Positions 42,226 through 45,369 of a stretch of DNA of 45,369 bases are shown piece by piece. The notes below the pieces were generated by a model. The model ran no database searches, was not told the DNA's origin, and saw only the letters and a program-made list of their open reading frames with translations. A program made the translations under genes and the position numbers. This stretch comes from UMGS1696 sp045643285 (GTDB lineage: Bacteria; Bacillota; Clostridia; Oscillospirales; CAG-272). The stretch is from positions 1 to 45,369 of the forward strand of contig JAZUKN010000077.1 in the NCBI GenBank assembly GCA_045643285.1, read 5' to 3'. The first letter of the stretch is position 1. Every line of letters begins with the position of its first letter.

Positions 42226-42580
42226 CGGCAGGCATGTAAGCCGGGTTCTGTACGCTTTCGCGCAGCCGTCATCTATCTCGAACGCACGTCACCGCACGTC
42301 TCAAGCCACCGTCGCGGTTCTGTCGGGCAGACATGATATAAAATCCCCGCGATAGGGTGTTGCATCGGATAGGGTTTACATTTGCACACAGTTGCCTGTC
42401 GTGCCGGTGAGCTCTTACCTCGCCTTTCCATCTTTGCCCGACGAATCGGGTAGTCTATTTCTGTTGCACTTTCCCGGAGGTCTCCCTCGGCGGACGTTAT
42501 CCGTTATCCTGCCCTGCGATGCCCGGACTTTCCTCATGCCAATACCTTTCGGCAACATGGCACGCGACAGCCCAACCTGC
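42226..42580 (-). ncRNA. rnpB: RNase P RNA, bacterial class A
   Basis: About 355 bases on the minus strand; ends are approximate. The 5' part has the universal gaggaaagtccgggc core (about 42521-42535), the 3' part acagaacccggcttac (42237-42252). gcagg near 42580 can pair with cctgc near 42229, forming P1. The middle contains the P7-P11 region (aggtaagagctcaccggc about 42407-42424). The RNA trims 5' leaders from pre-tRNAs together with RnpA. Its own promoter (42587-42615) is perfect. Confidence 0.95.
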
Positions 42581-42586
42581 AAAGAT

Positions 42587-42615
42587 ATTATACTCCGTCG
42601 CGCGTTTTTTGTCAA
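42587..42615 (-). promoter_or_regulatory. Promoter of rnpB
   Basis: Minus strand: ttgaca (42610-42615), 17-base spacer, tataat (42587-42592). Full consensus; transcription would start about 7 bases later, matching the RNA 5' end. Confidence 0.92.
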
Positions 42616-42633
42616 GCAGACGGGCGTTTTATC

Positions 42634-42662
42634 TTGACTTTATGGAAGCGGTGCGATATAAT
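42634..42662 (+). promoter_or_regulatory. Promoter of the polysaccharide deacetylase gene
   Basis: ttgact (42634-42639), 17-base spacer, tataat (42657-42662). Divergent from the rnpB promoter, with 18 bases between the two -35 boxes. Confidence 0.82.
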
Positions 42663-42703
42663 TATATTATAATGAAAGAAAAAGAATCGGAGCAAAAACG
42701 ATT

Positions 42704-43798
42704 ATGAATAAAACCTCAAAAAAACTGATGCTTACAGCCGCGCTTGCCATAGTGTGCCTTTCGCTCGCGTCCTGCCTCAGAGACGCCGCGACAGTCTCGC
42801 CCGACGCCGGAGTGGGACGGAACGATCCGCCGATAAAGACGGATGAACAAGAGCCGAAACCCGACGAACAGGACGCGGAAACATCCGTCGATCCCGTAGA
42901 GTCTGATGAGTCTGACAAGCAGGATGAACAAGGTGAGAAACAGCCCGACGAAAAAACGACAGCCGACGGCAAGCTGTGGGAATACAAGAACGGCAAGTAC
43001 GAATTCTACTTCCCGAAGCGTGACAAGAGCGGTGAGAAGAACATCGGCGACATAGCAAATCTCTACGGCACTGCTTTTGACGATCAGCCCGACGACTGGT
43101 ACTGTGGCAAATCGACTTACGACGAATCGACGGGAGAAGTGAACTACGTTTGGGACAGATCAAAGTCGACGATCGACACTGTTGAAAAGTACGGCGCGAT
43201 CTACAGAGGCGACACCGAACGGAAAGTCTGCTACTTCACGTTCGACTGCGGCTATGAATTCGGACCTACGCCGAAGATACTCGATACGCTGAAAGAAAAA
43301 GGCGTCTCCGGCACGTTCTTCCTCACGGGCGACTACGTGGAGGACGAGCACGACCTCATAAAACGTATGCTCGATGAAGGGCATATCGTCGGCAACCACA
43401 CGGTGAGCCACCTCCACTGCAATCAGCTTTCCGGGGAAGAGTTCATAAAAGAGCTTGAAGACCTTGAAGATATGTTCTACGAGCAGTTTCCGGACGCCGA
43501 CCCGATGATATTCTTCCGTCCGCCGTACGGCAACTGCAACGAATACGTCCTTGCGCTGACCGAAAAAATGGGCTACCATACCGTAATGTGGTCGTACACA
43601 TATATGGACTACGACACCGACAATCAGCTTTCGTACGCTGACGCAATGGCGAAAGTCAAAGCCGGACTTCATCCGGGGTGCGTCTACCTCTTCCATACGG
43701 AATCCGTCACGAATGCCGCAATTCTCGGCGACTTCATTGACTGGGTGCGCGCCGAGGGCTACGAGATCCTCCCGATCTGCGACATAATAGAGGAATGA
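42704..43798 (+). CDS. PdaA-like polysaccharide deacetylase lipoprotein
   Basis: 364 residues. Signal peptide with lipobox LASC (Cys about 24), then a low-complexity Asp/Glu/Lys/Pro linker (about 30-85), then a NodB deacetylase domain (about 165-360). NodB motifs: YFTFDCGYEFG (metal Asp; TFDxGYE is typical of PdaA), HTVSHLH (HxxxH metal pair), FFRPPYGNCN and the final LFHTES. PdaA-type enzymes deacetylate N-acetylmuramic acid for delta-lactam formation in spore cortex; related lipoproteins act on vegetative peptidoglycan. The sigma-A-like promoter argues for vegetative expression. Confidence 0.88.
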   Translation: MNKTSKKLMLTAALAIVCLSLASCLRDAATVSPDAGVGRNDPPIKTDEQEPKPDEQDAETSVDPVESDESDKQDEQGEKQPDEKTTADGKLWEYKNGKYEFYFPKRDKSGEKNIGDIANLYGTAFDDQPDDWYCGKSTYDESTGEVNYVWDRSKSTIDTVEKYGAIYRGDTERKVCYFTFDCGYEFGPTPKILDTLKEKGVSGTFFLTGDYVEDEHDLIKRMLDEGHIVGNHTVSHLHCNQLSGEEFIKELEDLEDMFYEQFPDADPMIFFRPPYGNCNEYVLALTEKMGYHTVMWSYTYMDYDTDNQLSYADAMAKVKAGLHPGCVYLFHTESVTNAAILGDFIDWVRAEGYEILPICDIIEE

Positions 43799-43811
43799 AG
43801 ATTTGCCGTCA

Positions 43812-43980
43812 GGGACGCCGTCCCCGACACCCCTGCCAACCTTTTGTAAAAGGTTGGATCTAAAACTGTATTCTGTTATGACATGGAAAACATTTTGAGT
43901 TTTGCACAATCCAGTGAAAATGTTTATTGAAGTTTCCGTCCACCCTTTTCAAAGGGTGGCAGGGTTTGGGACGGAGTCCC
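43812..43980. repeat. Pair of inverted hairpin-bearing arms upstream of mnmA
   Basis: Left arm 43812-43857 and right arm 43940-43980 are imperfect inverted copies. Each holds an outer hairpin (gggacg/cgtccc at 43812-43824; gggac/gtccc at 43968-43980) and an inner one (ccaacctttt/aaaaggttgg at 43836-43857; ccaccctttt/aaagggtgg at 43940-43959). Stems differ between arms but stay paired. About 80 AT-rich bases separate them. Confidence 0.7.
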
Positions 43981-43993
43981 AAGAAAGAACGTT

Positions 43994-45031
43994 ATGGATA
44001 TAATTGCAATGAGCGGCGGCGTTGATTCGGGCGTCGCTCTCCTTTTAGAGAAAGAGAAATACGGCAGAGACGCGCTCGGCGTAACGCTGATTTTGACCGA
44101 ACCGACGGACGAACAAGCGGTAAGCGACGCACGCGCGGTGTGCGAAAGGATGAACACGCGGCATACGTGCATCCACGCCGAAGAAGAGTTCAGACGCGCA
44201 GTCATAGACTATTTCGCTGAAGAATACCTCGCCGGACGGACTCCGAACCCGTGCGTCGTGTGTAACCGCGAGATAAAATTCGGTTTGCTGGCGAAATACG
44301 CGGATGAACACGGTTGCGACAGCATCGTGACAGGTCACTACGCGCGGCTTGAGCAAATCGGTGGATATACATTCCTGCGCCGCGCAGTTGACTCGGCAAA
44401 AGATCAGACATATATGCTTGCACGACTGGCGCAGAACGAGCTGAGACGCGCGCATTTTCCGCTCGGCGAACTGACCAAAGCTGAAGTCCGTGCAATCGCG
44501 GAAGAACACGGGCTTGTCAACGCACATAAGCACGACAGCCAGGACGTGTGCTTCGTTCCCGACGGCGACTACGTCAGTGCGATAGAAAAAATCACGGGCA
44601 GACAGCCGATCGGTGGAGATTACATCGACACAGACGGAAAAATTCTCGGCAGTCACCGAGGCTATTGGTGCTATACGATAGGTCAGCGCAAGGGGCTCGG
44701 CATCGCGCTCGGCAAACACGCATTCGTGCTTGATAAAAACGCACAAACGAATACCGTAACACTCGGCGACGAAGGCGGACTGTTCAAAAAAAGTGTTGCT
44801 GTCGAGGGACTTGTTCTTCCGTCCGATCCGAATGCACTCGACGGTGACACACCGTGCATGGCGAAGATCAGATACGCGCATAAAGCGGCAAAGGCGGTGT
44901 TTCACAGGACTGAGGAAATGACCGGCGTGCTCGAATTTGAGGAAGAACAGCGCGCACCGTCGCCCGGACAGTTCGCCGTTATGTACGACGAAAGCGGCGA
45001 ATACGTCCTCGGCTCGGCAGTTATAATATAA
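43994..45031 (+). CDS. mnmA: tRNA-uridine 2-sulfurtransferase
   Basis: 345 residues. Makes 2-thiouridine at position 34 of tRNA-Lys, -Glu and -Gln. PP-loop SGGVDSGVA (7-15) for adenylation; catalytic Cys90 in NPCVVCNREIKFG and Cys186 in DSQDVCF form the sulfur relay. KDQTYML and GYWCYTIGQRKGLGI are family signatures, followed by the two C-terminal beta domains. The ribosome binding site is poor (aagaaag), and the upstream region is occupied by the inverted hairpin pair. No clear promoter was seen. Confidence 0.95.
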   Translation: MDIIAMSGGVDSGVALLLEKEKYGRDALGVTLILTEPTDEQAVSDARAVCERMNTRHTCIHAEEEFRRAVIDYFAEEYLAGRTPNPCVVCNREIKFGLLAKYADEHGCDSIVTGHYARLEQIGGYTFLRRAVDSAKDQTYMLARLAQNELRRAHFPLGELTKAEVRAIAEEHGLVNAHKHDSQDVCFVPDGDYVSAIEKITGRQPIGGDYIDTDGKILGSHRGYWCYTIGQRKGLGIALGKHAFVLDKNAQTNTVTLGDEGGLFKKSVAVEGLVLPSDPNALDGDTPCMAKIRYAHKAAKAVFHRTEEMTGVLEFEEEQRAPSPGQFAVMYDESGEYVLGSAVII

Positions 45032-45077
45032 TGAAGAAAAAAGATGAAAAAATCTTAAAAAAGTTTTGAAAAAAGGC

Positions 45078-45106
45078 TTGACAAAAGTCGTGTAAAGTGG
45101 TAGAAT
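45078..45106 (+). promoter_or_regulatory. rRNA operon promoter P1
   Basis: ttgaca (45078-45083), 17-base spacer, tagaat (45101-45106), preceded by an A/T-rich upstream tract. Confidence 0.85.
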
Positions 45107-45195
45107 AACAAAGCTGTCGACGAAAGCCGACTGTGATCACGGGAAACCGGTCAGGAAAAAAGTTCAAAACTTTCAAATAAATTTTGAAAAAAGAC

Positions 45196-45224
45196 TTGAC
45201 AAACGGAAAACGAAGTGATATAAT
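45196..45224 (+). promoter_or_regulatory. rRNA operon promoter P2
   Basis: ttgaca (45196-45201), 17-base spacer, tataat (45219-45224), full consensus, 118 bases after P1 and preceded by the same A/T-rich tract. Confidence 0.92.
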
Positions 45225-45369
45225 ATACAAGCTGTCGGCGAGAGCCGGTAGCGGGAAGCTCATTGAAAATTGAACAACAACGAAAAAGTACAAGAAGCTC
45301 CGAAAATTCTTTTGAATTTTTGAAATTAAAAAGCTCTTAAAAGTAATAGAGCGAGATCACTCTGAAAGT
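45225..45369 (+). other. Leader of an rRNA operon (16S begins beyond the window)
   Basis: After P2 the transcript shows a gctgtcggc/gccggtagc hairpin, then cattgaaaattgaacaac, a motif common in clostridial rRNA leaders, and a boxA-like gctcttaaaag (about 45332-45342) followed by tagagcgagatcactctg. The 16S gene should start just after 45369. Nothing coding is seen. Confidence 0.8.

Noticed and set aside
45032..45077. Terminator for mnmA (aagat/atctt hairpin)
   Set aside because: The stem is only 5 bp and is followed by A, not T; it reads as the A/T-rich upstream tract of the rRNA promoter.

Overview
The window looks like chromosome of an uncultured, spore-forming, low-to-mid GC Clostridia (Oscillospirales/Christensenellales-like gut Firmicute; class-level placement is an inference). 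The evidence is the B. subtilis-like housekeeping order yicC-remA-gmk-rpoZ-priA-def-fmt-rsmB-rlmN-prpC-prkC-rsgA-thiN-spoVM, AddAB in place of RecBCD, a 26-residue SpoVM, class A RNase P RNA, SLH-domain surface protein, LTA-synthase-like protein, YitT, and strong AGGAGG-type ribosome binding sites. The edges fall on an IS200 element (left) and on the leader of an rRNA operon (right), typical contig break points.

Layout. 1-664: an IS200-group element whose tnpA is split by one extra G. 691-1360: a small helical protein and spoVM, each with a plausible sporulation-sigma promoter. 1421-9643: minus-strand translation, rRNA-modification and signalling operon (def, fmt, rsmB, rlmN, prpC, prkC, rsgA, thiN). 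10405-15441: priA, rpoZ, gmk, remA, yicC, also minus strand. 15627-17747: membrane protein, DnaJ-domain protein and DUF5685 protein. 18591-18829: tRNA-Gly/Arg/His cluster. 19058-26135: addB-addA. 26238-31744: degenerate M23 protein, solute-binding lipoprotein, parallel beta-helix (GH141-like) protein. From 32669 the direction switches to plus: LTA-synthase-like protein with an anchored EEP phosphodiesterase, yitT, and a 1265-residue SLH surface protein. 41759-45031: small lipoprotein, rnpB, PdaA-like deacetylase, mnmA. 45078-45369: tandem rRNA promoters and leader.

The most unusual content lies between the genes. Nearly every long intergenic gap is filled by members of one modular repeat family built from hairpins. 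Stem sequences differ between copies but pairing is kept (covariation), and several copies are complete two-armed structures of about 330-600 bp (9754-10322, 17957-18450, 28088-28414, 31816-32386). Two other gaps (13035-13262 and 18878-19056) hold a second kind of structure: arrays of short unrelated hairpins separated by a short spacer whose orientation flips in the middle of the array. I know of no assigned function for either.

Functional themes: translation and RNA maturation (fmt, def, rsmB, rlmN, rsgA, yicC, rnpB, mnmA, tRNAs, rRNA leader), Ser/Thr phospho-signalling (prkC/prpC), replication restart and recombination (priA, addAB), spore formation (spoVM and possibly its neighbour), and cell-envelope building (SLH protein, LTA-synthase-like protein, deacetylase, lipoproteins).
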